DNA of 15,155 bases from Nitrospirota bacterium (GTDB taxonomy: Bacteria; Nitrospirota; Nitrospiria; Nitrospirales; Nitrospiraceae): the NCBI GenBank assembly GCA_016201805.1, contig JACQCB010000005.1, forward strand, positions 1-15,155, given 5' to 3'. The number at the start of each line of letters is the position of its first letter. Positions within the stretch are counted from its first letter, which is position 1. Under the pieces are notes generated by a model. That model was not told the DNA's origin. It did no database searches and saw only the letters and a program-made list of their open reading frames with translations. Positions 5,859 to 12,191 of this stretch are shown here, one piece after another. The translations under genes and the position numbers were made by a program.

Positions 5859-7253
5859 ATGTTCCGGTTACTGCTGACAGTCTTTCTGATCATCGTCGCC
5901 AGCTTCATCTTCGGCTACTTCCAAGAACTGAACCCCGGCTTGATCACCGTCCGGATCAGTCCGGTGGAGTCCTTCGACTTGAGTCCCGTCTCCCTGATGC
6001 TCCTCTCCATGGGCGCCGGCGCCTTCCTCGTCACCTTGCTGGTCGGAGTGCGCGAAACCAAAGACATGATTTTGAACTGGCACAACGCCAGGCTGCGCCG
6101 GCGTGAAGCCAAGATCGAGGCCCTGTATCGGGAGGGAACCCACGCCTTCTTGTCGAAGCGGATATCCGAAGCCATCGGCCTCTTCGAGAAAACGTTGGCG
6201 CTCGATCCCAACCATATCGACGCGCTGCTCTGGCTTGGCAACATCCATCGCGCCGAGCGAAACTACCCCGAAGCCATCCGGCTGCACCGGAAAGCCCGCA
6301 GCCTCGAAGAACGCAACGTCGAGGTGCTCCTGGCGCTGGCCAAAGACCTGGAAGGCTCCAAACGGTTCGAAGAAGCCCTGCAGACGCTGCAGGATATTCT
6401 CCGGCTGGATCCGGGCCACCTCACGGCCTTGATGCTCAAGCGCGACCTCTACATTCGCATCGAAAAATGGACCGACGCGCTGGAGATCCAACAACGCCTG
6501 ATGAAGGCCACCTTCTCGGAACATGACCAGCGCGCCGAGGCGCATCTGCTGGTGGGCATCACCTATGAGGTGGGCCGGCAGCTCCTCGAACGGGGGCAGA
6601 CCGGAAAAGCCCGCCATTCCTTCCGCGGGGCAATCAAACGCGACAAACGTTTCCTTCCGGCCTACATCGGCTTGGGCGAGATTCTCATTCGCGAGGGGAA
6701 GCTCAAAAACGCGGCGGAGATTCTCGAAAAGATCTACGTCAAAACCGACAACGTCATCCTCTTGCACCGGCTGGAGGAATTGTACCTGGAAATGGGCGAG
6801 CCCGGGGAAATCATCCGGATCTACCAGGAGGCGACCCAGCGGGACCCCCAGAACCCAGTCCTCAAGTTCTACCTGGGAAAACTCTACTATCGGCTCGAGA
6901 TGGTCGATGAAGCCTTCGACCTGCTGTCGACCCTGGAAGGCCCCCAGGATCAACTGTCCGATTATCACAAGATCATGGCCAACCTCTATCTCCGCAAGCA
7001 GCAGATGGACTACGCGGTGGAGGAACTCAAAAAGGCCCTGGGCTTCAAGAAGCGCGTGGTCGTCCCCTATCGCTGCACCCAGTGCCAGCAGGACTCGACC
7101 GAATGGGCCGGACGGTGCCGCCGCTGCGGACAATGGAACACCTATGTGGCGCTCCCCTGGGTGGATACCTCCAGCACAAAGCCGCACACGGACCTGTTGG
7201 AGGCACGTCCCATTCCCTATCAAAGCATCGCGGCGCCGTTTGAAACCGTGTAA
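5859..7253 (+). CDS. LapA-LapB fusion: membrane-anchored TPR protein with zinc ribbon
   Basis: The 464-residue protein has three parts. First is a LapA-like (DUF1049) membrane hairpin: TM1 about residues 3-21, an ELNPGLITVRIS linker, and TM2 about 42-64, ending GVRETKD. Next come TPR repeats from about 85 to 395, with units such as AIGLFEKTLALDPNHIDALL and ALQTLQDILRLDPGHLTALM. Last is a rubredoxin-like zinc ribbon, CTQC (406-409) and CRRC (420-423), with C-x2-C-x10-C-x2-C spacing as in E. coli LapB. In E. coli, LapA and LapB are separate inner-membrane proteins that promote FtsH degradation of LpxC and so tune lipopolysaccharide synthesis. A 40-residue tail follows the ribbon. The start lies 3 nt after the rsfS stop. 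The domain calls are strong; the LPS role is inferred by family. Confidence 0.85.
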   Translation: MFRLLLTVFLIIVASFIFGYFQELNPGLITVRISPVESFDLSPVSLMLLSMGAGAFLVTLLVGVRETKDMILNWHNARLRRREAKIEALYREGTHAFLSKRISEAIGLFEKTLALDPNHIDALLWLGNIHRAERNYPEAIRLHRKARSLEERNVEVLLALAKDLEGSKRFEEALQTLQDILRLDPGHLTALMLKRDLYIRIEKWTDALEIQQRLMKATFSEHDQRAEAHLLVGITYEVGRQLLERGQTGKARHSFRGAIKRDKRFLPAYIGLGEILIREGKLKNAAEILEKIYVKTDNVILLHRLEELYLEMGEPGEIIRIYQEATQRDPQNPVLKFYLGKLYYRLEMVDEAFDLLSTLEGPQDQLSDYHKIMANLYLRKQQMDYAVEELKKALGFKKRVVVPYRCTQCQQDSTEWAGRCRRCGQWNTYVALPWVDTSSTKPHTDLLEARPIPYQSIAAPFETV

Positions 7254-7321
7254 ACGGCCGACTGCGTTGGCCCTGTCACCAGCTACGTCACAGCTTGAGT
7301 GTGGACAAATGGAGCACGACG

Positions 7322-8338
7322 ATGACTGATTTTCAAGTGCTGGCAGAAAAAGCCTTGCGAGATGAACCGCTCACGCGAACGGAATGCCGCGCCGTGCTGG
7401 CGACCCCGGACGACCAGTTGCTAAGCTTGTTGGATGCCGCCTTCAAAGTCCGGGAACGTTACTTCGGCCGCAAAGTCCGCCTGCAGATGCTGATGAACGC
7501 CAAGAGCGGAGCCTGCCAGGAAGACTGCCACTACTGCTCGCAATCCGCGGTCTCCACGGCCGAGATCGACCGGTATGGCCTGCTCCCCAGGGAAGACATG
7601 CTGGAGGGAGCCCGGCGGGCGGCCGCCGCCAAGGCCCAGCGTTACTGCGTCGTCATCAGCGGGCGCAGCCCCCTCGATCGCGAGATCGCCGAGATCGCCG
7701 ACGCCGTCAAGGCCATCAAGCGGGAGACCCCCATCCAGGTCTGCTGCTCGCTCGGCCTCCTGAACGAAGCCCAGGCCAAGACGCTCAAAGCCGCTGGCGT
7801 GGACCGGATCAACCACAACCTGAACACCAGCGAGGCCTACCACCGGACCATCTGCACGACGCACAGCTTCCGCGACCGCCTGGCCACCATTCAGCATGCC
7901 AGGACCGCCGGGCTCGAGATCTGCTCGGGCGGCATCATCGGCATGGGCGAGAGCGACGACGACGTCATCGACTTGGCTCTGGCGCTCCGGGAGGTGAAGC
8001 CGGACTCGATCCCGCTCAACACCCTCCACCCAGTCGACGGCACCCCGCTGGAGCACACCGAACACCTCACGCCCCACCGGTGCCTCAAGGTGCTCTGTCT
8101 GTTTCGTTTCCTGCACCCACGGACCGAGATCCGCGTCGCAGGAGGTCGGGAGTTCAACCTCCGGACCCTCCAGCCGCTGGCCCTCTACCCGGCCGATTCC
8201 CTCTTCGTTGGCGGGTACCTGACCACGCCGGGCCAGCCGGCACCGGAAGCCTGGAAGATGATCGCCGACCTGGGGTTCGAAATCGAGGTGGAAAACGAAC
8301 CCGTGAACGCTGCTTGCAGAACGGTGACCGCGGAATAA
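7322..8338 (+). CDS. bioB: Biotin synthase
   Basis: Radical SAM enzyme that inserts sulfur into dethiobiotin, the last step of biotin synthesis. The 338-residue protein has the 4Fe-4S motif C65-x3-C69-x2-C72 (ACQEDCHYCSQS). Cysteines in RYCVVISG, VCCSLGLL and LEICSGGIIGMGES, and Arg in EIRVAGGREFN, match the ligands of the second (2Fe-2S) cluster. GVDRINHNLNTSEAYH and IPLNTLHPVDGTPLE are also typical. I chose the ATG at 7322, 7 nt after GGAG (7311-7314); an upstream in-frame TTG at 7295 adds nine non-family residues. It lies 68 nt after lapAB with no clear promoter or terminator between, so readthrough is likely. No other bio gene is in the window. Confidence 0.96.
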   Translation: MTDFQVLAEKALRDEPLTRTECRAVLATPDDQLLSLLDAAFKVRERYFGRKVRLQMLMNAKSGACQEDCHYCSQSAVSTAEIDRYGLLPREDMLEGARRAAAAKAQRYCVVISGRSPLDREIAEIADAVKAIKRETPIQVCCSLGLLNEAQAKTLKAAGVDRINHNLNTSEAYHRTICTTHSFRDRLATIQHARTAGLEICSGGIIGMGESDDDVIDLALALREVKPDSIPLNTLHPVDGTPLEHTEHLTPHRCLKVLCLFRFLHPRTEIRVAGGREFNLRTLQPLALYPADSLFVGGYLTTPGQPAPEAWKMIADLGFEIEVENEPVNAACRTVTAE

Positions 8339-8454
8339 GGAATCCCGGCGGGGAGTCTTACTTCTCGTCAGGCCTGAACAATCGGCGCCACGCTCCGAGG
8401 ACTGTCTGGGTCAACACATCTGAAATGTTTCTCCTCAAAAACCCTATAAAGCAA

Positions 8455-8483
8455 TTGCATGACCAAGAAAGTGATGCTAGACT
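8455..8483 (+). promoter_or_regulatory. Extended -10 promoter for the LuxR-type HTH gene
   Basis: A -35 TTGCAT (8455-8460), a 17-bp spacer and a -10 TAGACT (8478-8483) directly preceded by TGC (8475-8477). The predicted start near 8490 gives a leader of about 50 nt. The remaining gap after bioB (8339-8454) shows nothing else I can name. Confidence 0.65.
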
Positions 8484-8540
8484 ATTTTCCAGTTGTGGGA
8501 CCCTCGGGTCGCGTATAAATACATGAGGAAAGGCAGGCCG

Positions 8541-8825
8541 ATGATGGTTCGTATACGAGTGGCACGCAAAACGAAGTCTAAGAAACCGACGGGTCGCCGG
8601 AAAACTTCCACGCCCTGCGCGTTAACACCGCGTCAAAACAACATCCTTCGATTGGTGGCGGAGGGACTGACGAACCGGGAAATCGCCGCTCACCTGAAGA
8701 TCAGCGTCCGAACGGTGGAAGTCCATCGCTTCAATCTGATGCGGCGCCTGCAGGTGCGCAACGTGGCCCAATTGCTCCGCCAGGCCCTCTCGTTGCGCCT
8801 CTTGCCCAAGAGTTTCGCCTCGTAA
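8541..8825 (+). CDS. Small stand-alone LuxR/GerE-type HTH protein
   Basis: A 94-residue protein that is almost only a DNA-binding domain. A basic N-terminus (MMVRIRVARKTKSKKPTGRRK) is followed by a GerE helix-turn-helix from about residue 28: LTPRQNNILRLVAEGLTNRE, IAAHLKISVRTVEVHRFNLM and RRLQVRNVAQLLRQAL. No receiver or ligand-binding domain is present. I chose ATG 8541, 7 nt after GAGGAAAGG (8525-8533); ATG 8544 is nearly as good. An in-frame TTG at 8493 would lie almost at the predicted transcript start. It is monocistronic by position and convergent with the dihydroorotate dehydrogenase gene, with a 9-bp gap. Target and signal are unknown. Confidence 0.85.
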   Translation: MMVRIRVARKTKSKKPTGRRKTSTPCALTPRQNNILRLVAEGLTNREIAAHLKISVRTVEVHRFNLMRRLQVRNVAQLLRQALSLRLLPKSFAS

Positions 8826-8834
8826 CAGCGTCGG

Positions 8835-9761
8835 TCACAGTTCCTTCAGCTTCCCCCGACAGGCTTCGGGAGACGGGTACCCCTTCTGCCTGAGCAGTGC
8901 GCCTAGCTCCGTCTCGATCCGCTCGAATACGCCAAGACCTTCCTCCACCAGCACCGTCCCGACCTGTACGGCGGAGGCGCCGCACAACAGGTGTTCAAAC
9001 ACGTCGGCGCCGCTCACGACGCCGCCGGTGCCGATGATCGGCAGCCGCCCTTCGAACAGTTTCCAAAAGGCGCGGACGTTCGCCAGGGCGACCGGCTTGA
9101 TCAGCGTTCCGCCGAGGCCGCCGAATCCCCCCTTGGGCTTGATGACCACTGTCTCCGTCTCCGGGTCCACCACCAAGCCATTCCCCACCGAATTGATGAG
9201 GGAGAGAAAGTCCACCTCCACACGCCCCAACATGCGTGCCATGTGTTCGTGGTGGGCCGGGTCAAAATAGGGTGGCAGCTTGACGCCCATGGGCACAGAG
9301 ACGACGTTCCGGACGCGCTTCAAAAGGCGTTCCGATGCCTCCGCGTCATAGCCGATCTGCGGTTTGCCAGGAATGTTGGGGCACGAGAGATTCACCTCGA
9401 TCAGGTCCGGCCGGCATGCGTTGATGGCCGACGCAATCGTGACGAAATCCTCTTCGCTGAACCCGGCGACGCTCGCAATGACGGGCTTCTGAAACATCCG
9501 CAGCTCCGGAATGAGCCGCGCATAGGCTTGATACCCCAAATTGGGCAGTCCCATCGAGTTGATGGACCCCCCTGGAAAGCTCTTGTACCTCGGTTCAGGA
9601 TTCCCTTGGCGCGGCTCCAGCGTCATCGACTTGGTCACGATGGCGCCGGCGCGGGAGCGGCCCAGCGCCACAAGTTCCTCCCTCGTCACGCAAAGCGCCC
9701 CGGCTGCGTTCATGACGCAACTGGGAAAACGGACGCCGGCAACGGTTACGGAAAGATCCAC
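8835..9761 (-). CDS. pyrD: Dihydroorotate dehydrogenase, class 1A-like (fumarate type)
   Basis: Flavoenzyme that oxidises dihydroorotate to orotate in pyrimidine synthesis. The 308-residue protein carries MNAAGALC, NPEPRYKSFPGGSINSMGLP, EVNLSCPNIPGKPQIGYD (catalytic Cys about 127), MGVKLPPYFD, SVGNGLVVDPE, IKPKGGFGGLGG, IGTGGVVSGADVFEHLLCGA and VQVGTVL. From memory this follows the Lactococcus lactis PyrDA pattern closely through the C-terminal GKLKEL. Class 1A enzymes are soluble and use fumarate; there is no N-terminal membrane helix of class 2. I chose GTG at 9761-9759, which has a strong AGAGGGGA Shine-Dalgarno 6-7 nt upstream and gives the expected N-terminal length. GTG at 9779 would add six residues. 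No pyrK-like partner is nearby, which also argues against class 1B. Confidence 0.9.
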   Translation of the reverse strand: MDLSVTVAGVRFPSCVMNAAGALCVTREELVALGRSRAGAIVTKSMTLEPRQGNPEPRYKSFPGGSINSMGLPNLGYQAYARLIPELRMFQKPVIASVAGFSEEDFVTIASAINACRPDLIEVNLSCPNIPGKPQIGYDAEASERLLKRVRNVVSVPMGVKLPPYFDPAHHEHMARMLGRVEVDFLSLINSVGNGLVVDPETETVVIKPKGGFGGLGGTLIKPVALANVRAFWKLFEGRLPIIGTGGVVSGADVFEHLLCGASAVQVGTVLVEEGLGVFERIETELGALLRQKGYPSPEACRGKLKEL

Positions 9762-9831
9762 CAGCTTCCCCTCTCCCACGTTGCTCCCATCACCGAACGC
9801 CCCGGTAATCGTCTTCCCCTATCCGCGCACT

Positions 9832-9861
9832 GCTATACCACAACCCGTCGCCGGCTCACAA
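9832..9861 (-). promoter_or_regulatory. Probable promoter for the dihydroorotate dehydrogenase gene
   Basis: On the reverse strand, -35 TTGTGA (9861-9856), an 18-bp spacer, and -10 TATAGC (9837-9832) preceded by TGG as an extended -10. The predicted leader is about 60 nt. It lies back to back with the comF promoter. Confidence 0.45.
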
Positions 9862-9863
9862 CC

Positions 9864-9892
9864 TTGACAGCATCGGACCCGATTCATTACAA
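9864..9892 (+). promoter_or_regulatory. Possible promoter for comF
   Basis: A perfect -35 TTGACA (9864-9869) is followed after 17 bp by a poor -10 TTACAA (9887-9892). A better -10, TACAAT (9899-9904), is too far from that -35 (29 bp). The poor -10 lies in a direct repeat, so a helper activator may be needed. Confidence 0.4.
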
Positions 9893-9903
9893 CTTCATTA
9901 CAA
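9883..9903. repeat. Two TTCATTACAA direct repeats, 11-bp period
   Basis: TTCATTACAA occurs at 9883-9892 and again at 9894-9903, identical and one helical turn apart. It covers the -10 region of the proposed comF promoter and lies upstream of the divergent pyrD promoter. The layout resembles the 11-bp tandem half-sites bound by PhoB/OmpR-family regulators. No regulator gene is adjacent. Confidence 0.55.
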
Positions 9904-9966
9904 TGGGGGACATGACGTAACCTGGGATGGGCACAGGAGCGTGCGGCTCCCTTCGACGGAGGCGAG

Positions 9967-10701
9967 ATGCCAAGCCTCACCGCAGTCGTCCGGCAAGTCC
10001 TGCACCTGGTGCTGCCCGTTGATTGCGCGAGCTGCGGAGCGGCCTTAACCGAGGACCCCGTCCCGTTTTTTTGCCGACAATGCTGGGGAGATATCAGGCC
10101 GCTGACCGGTCCAACGTGCCCTCGATGCGGCCGTCCCTTCGCATCCTCCGTGACGCTGACGCATAGTCCCAACTATCTCTGCAGCCCATGCCGCCTGCGT
10201 CGGCCGACCTATACCGGCGCCTGGTCGCTCTATCCCTATACCCCGCCTTTGCAGGACGCCATCCGATTGTTCAAGTACCGGGGGAAAGTGATCCTGGCGG
10301 ATGCGTTGGGAGACCTCATGGTCGCGGCATGGCCACGGTCCCCGGCGATCGATCTGATGATGCCCGTTCCCCTCCACCCTGCCCGGCTCAGGGAACGGGA
10401 ATTCAATCAATCGCTCTTGCTGGCCGACCGGCTCAATCGACGCCTGTCCCTACCACTTTCCTACGATAACCTCGTCCGCCTGCGCCGGACGGAGCCGCAG
10501 ACGGAACTGAGCCGGACCGCACGGCTGGCCAACCTCAGGAAAGCCTTTGCCGTACTCCGCCCCGACGAGGTCAAGGGAAAGCGCATTGTGCTCGTAGATG
10601 ACGTGATGACCACAGGCACCACGGTCAACGAATGCGCGAAGGCCCTGCGCAAGGCGGGAGCCGCCGATATCTACGTCGGCACCCTGGCTCGCACGCTGTG
10701 A
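9967..10701 (+). CDS. comF: ComF-family protein (zinc finger plus phosphoribosyltransferase fold)
   Basis: ComF proteins take part in handling of imported DNA during natural transformation, and many homologues occur in bacteria not known to be competent. The 244-residue protein has cysteine pairs C20/C23, C36/C39, C51/C54 and C71/C74, typical of the N-terminal zinc ribbons. The body includes YTPPLQDAIRLFKYRGK, LMMPVPLHPARLREREFNQS and RLRRTEPQTELSRTARLANL. The PRPP-binding loop is VLVDDVMTTGTT (about 208-219). The Shine-Dalgarno sequence GGAGG (9958-9962) lies 4 nt before the ATG. No other competence gene is in the window. The family call is firm, the role uncertain. Confidence 0.9.
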   Translation: MPSLTAVVRQVLHLVLPVDCASCGAALTEDPVPFFCRQCWGDIRPLTGPTCPRCGRPFASSVTLTHSPNYLCSPCRLRRPTYTGAWSLYPYTPPLQDAIRLFKYRGKVILADALGDLMVAAWPRSPAIDLMMPVPLHPARLREREFNQSLLLADRLNRRLSLPLSYDNLVRLRRTEPQTELSRTARLANLRKAFAVLRPDEVKGKRIVLVDDVMTTGTTVNECAKALRKAGAADIYVGTLARTL

Positions 10702-10841
10702 AAAGAGAAGAGCCTACGACGAATAGCGTATGGCATGATAAGAGAAGAGCTTATGGCAAGACCGGATCTGACTATATGCTATACGCCATATGCTCTTTTC
10801 TTATCTGACCATAGGCCATATGCTATAAACCATTAGCTCTT
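10700..10841. repeat. AT-rich island of palindromic and 37-bp-period repeats
   Basis: Left half: a 17-bp segment at 10700-10716 recurs at 10737-10753 (15 of 17 identical), 37 bp on. Right half: ATCTGAC at 10766-10772 recurs at 10803-10809, again 37 bp on. The halves are inverted copies: 10737-10757 pairs with 10785-10805 (19 of 21), and ATAGCGTATGGC (10723-10734) pairs with GCCATATGCTAT (10815-10826, 11 of 12). The island starts at the comF stop codon and ends just before fmdB. Its composition is clearly more AT-rich than the flanking genes. It encodes no ORF and looks like a REP/MITE-type element or a decayed remnant of one. Confidence 0.7.
10801..10829 (+). promoter_or_regulatory. Possible extended -10 promoter within the repeat island
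   Basis: TATAAA (10824-10829, 5 of 6 matches) is preceded by TGC (10821-10823), with a weak -35 TTATCT (10801-10806) at 17 bp. The start near 10836 would give a leader of about 18 nt to fmdB. The TGCTATA string belongs to the repeat unit. Confidence 0.4.
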
Positions 10842-10853
10842 GGAGTTTGGTCA

Positions 10854-11219
10854 ATGCCGATCTACGAATACCGCTGCAAGGATTGCGGAAAACGAAGCAG
10901 CCACCTGGTCTTAAACATCCGCAATCCCACGCCAGCGGCTTGCACCCACTGCCGGAGCGCCAAGCTGGAACGGATCATGTCCCGGTTTGCCTCGCCCAAG
11001 TCGGAAGAGGCTCGCCTGGAATCCATGGCGGATCCCAGCAAGTTCGGCGACCTGGATGAAAACGACCCCCAAAGCATGGCGCGATTCATGAAAAAAATGG
11101 GGAGCGAGATGGGCGAGGACTTCGGCGACGAGTTCGACGAGGCGCTGGAAGGCGCCGGGGAGGACCTTGGGCAGGAGGCGCATGGTACGGCTGAGTCGAC
11201 CTCCACTGACCTAAATTGA
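10854..11219 (+). CDS. FmdB-family putative regulatory zinc-ribbon protein
   Basis: A 121-residue protein. The N-terminal zinc ribbon MPIYEYRCKDCGK...CTHC (C8, C11, C30, C33) is the hallmark of the FmdB/CxxC_CXXC_SSSS family, named after a regulator proposed for formamidase. The function of most members is unknown. After LERIMSRFASP the C-terminal half (about 52-121) is strongly acidic and Met-rich, with MARFMKKMGSEMGEDFGDEF, and likely flexible. The Shine-Dalgarno sequence GGAG (10842-10845) lies 8 nt before the ATG. It sits directly after the repeat island and before an independent promoter, so it is probably monocistronic. Confidence 0.85.
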   Translation: MPIYEYRCKDCGKRSSHLVLNIRNPTPAACTHCRSAKLERIMSRFASPKSEEARLESMADPSKFGDLDENDPQSMARFMKKMGSEMGEDFGDEFDEALEGAGEDLGQEAHGTAESTSTDLN

Positions 11220-11242
11220 CATATACCGACATGCGAGATTGC

Positions 11243-11271
11243 TTGACATTTTCACGCTTTCTTCCTAGACT
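11243..11271 (+). promoter_or_regulatory. Strong promoter for the HTH-mraZ pair
   Basis: A perfect -35 TTGACA (11243-11248), a 17-bp spacer and a -10 TAGACT (11266-11271). The predicted start near 11278 gives a leader of about 43 nt. There are no TGGGN triple repeats of the kind MraZ binds in other bacteria between here and mraZ. Confidence 0.7.
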
Positions 11272-11320
11272 GACACCTATGTCTATGGCCTATTCTTTCA
11301 AGGTCTTCGCGTGATCGACC

Positions 11321-11551
11321 ATGCCGCTGCAATCCCATTCTACCCAGAGCGCCAAGAACGAACTGCTCACAGCGGAAGAGACCTGCCGCTATCTCAAGAT
11401 CGCGCAGCGGACGTTGTACCGGTACATCCAGGATCGCCACATGCCGGCTTTCAAGCTGGGAAAAGAATGGCGCTTCGTGCGTTCTGACTTGGAACAGTGG
11501 CTCCGCCAACGAGCAGCGGTCCGGCCGCGGCGGCGCTCGGCTCGGCGTTAA
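11321..11551 (+). CDS. Excisionase-type helix-turn-helix protein
   Basis: A 76-residue protein. Residues 15-62 form a MerR/excisionase-like winged HTH (HTH_17): LLTAEETCRYLKIAQRTLYR, YIQDRHMPAFKLGKEWRFV and RSDLEQWLRQ. It ends with a basic tail (RPRRRSARR) likely to add DNA contacts. Such small proteins include phage excisionases but also many chromosomal regulators. No integrase or att-like repeat is visible here, so an excisionase role is not supported. The start ATG 11321 has only a weak GTGATC pairing site upstream. mraZ begins 15 nt after its stop, so the two are probably one transcript. Confidence 0.8.
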   Translation: MPLQSHSTQSAKNELLTAEETCRYLKIAQRTLYRYIQDRHMPAFKLGKEWRFVRSDLEQWLRQRAAVRPRRRSARR

Positions 11552-11566
11552 CCGAGGGGGCTTTCT

Positions 11567-12016
11567 ATGTTTGCTGGTTCCTATCCGTGCAAATTGGATG
11601 AAAAGGGCCGTTTTATCGTGCCCTCCCCCATGCGCGAACGCTTGGAGACCGAGGGGAACGGCGTCGTCTTTATCAAGGGCCCGGAACAGTCGCTCTGGGT
11701 CTATTCCACGGTCGAGTGGGAACGGGTGCTGGACGGAGTCAAGGTGCGGCTGGACGAGGACCAGAGCCGGCTGTTCATGCATACGGTCGTCTCCGAGGCC
11801 GGCACTTCCGAAGTGGACAAAGCGGGACGGATTTTGATCCCGGGACGCCTGCGGAAAATGGTGCCGGTGGAGGAAGACCTGGAAATCGTGCTGGTGGGAC
11901 TCTTCAACCACATGGAAATTTGGAATCCCTCCGAATGGCGCCGCTATTTGAGCCGGAACGAAGAGAAGGGCGAGCAGGCCCTCAGCAAGATTTCAAACCT
12001 GCTCTCGCACCGATAA
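11567..12016 (+). CDS. mraZ: Transcriptional regulator MraZ
   Basis: DNA-binding regulator usually encoded first in the division and cell-wall (dcw) cluster. The 149-residue protein has two AbrB/SpoVT-like halves with the DxxxGR signature in each: KLDEKGRFIVPSPMRERL (about 9-26) and EVDKAGRILIPGRLRKM (about 82-98). LFMHTVVSEAGT and VGLFNHMEIWNPSEWRRYL are also typical. The Shine-Dalgarno sequence GAGGGGG (11554-11560) lies 6 nt before the ATG. Unusually, no rsmH, ftsL or ftsI follows. It sits between an HTH gene and a RusA-type nuclease, so its normal autoregulatory target cluster must lie elsewhere. Confidence 0.93.
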   Translation: MFAGSYPCKLDEKGRFIVPSPMRERLETEGNGVVFIKGPEQSLWVYSTVEWERVLDGVKVRLDEDQSRLFMHTVVSEAGTSEVDKAGRILIPGRLRKMVPVEEDLEIVLVGLFNHMEIWNPSEWRRYLSRNEEKGEQALSKISNLLSHR

Positions 12017-12191
12017 CGTGCCACGCCTTTCCCGCAGAAACCCATCACGCTTGAAGCCGGTGTCTGTTCGCTTGACCTCCTACCGTTCCCCCCCCCACGC
12101 TCCTCCCTCATCAGCAGCGACCGGGACGCAGCCCCGCCGCTTGGGCGCATTGCAACTGGCCCGCGTCAGGTCTCAACCCCGTCATGTGCAG

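Noticed and set aside
5868..7223. 451-residue minus-strand open frame opposite the LapA-LapB gene
   Set aside because: Long only because of GC-rich codon bias. The plus strand has TM helices, TPRs and a zinc ribbon, and no ribosome site or promoter serves the minus frame.
7384..8526. 380-residue plus-strand frame overlapping bioB
   Set aside because: Frame-shifted shadow of BioB with Arg/Pro/Gly-rich composition; BioB motifs lie in the other frame.
8991..9920. 309-residue plus-strand frame opposite pyrD
   Set aside because: Antisense of a complete dihydroorotate dehydrogenase; no family features.
11279..11314. Possible 11-residue leader peptide upstream of the HTH gene
   Set aside because: No Shine-Dalgarno, starts at the predicted transcript start, no regulatory codon run and no terminator hairpin after it.
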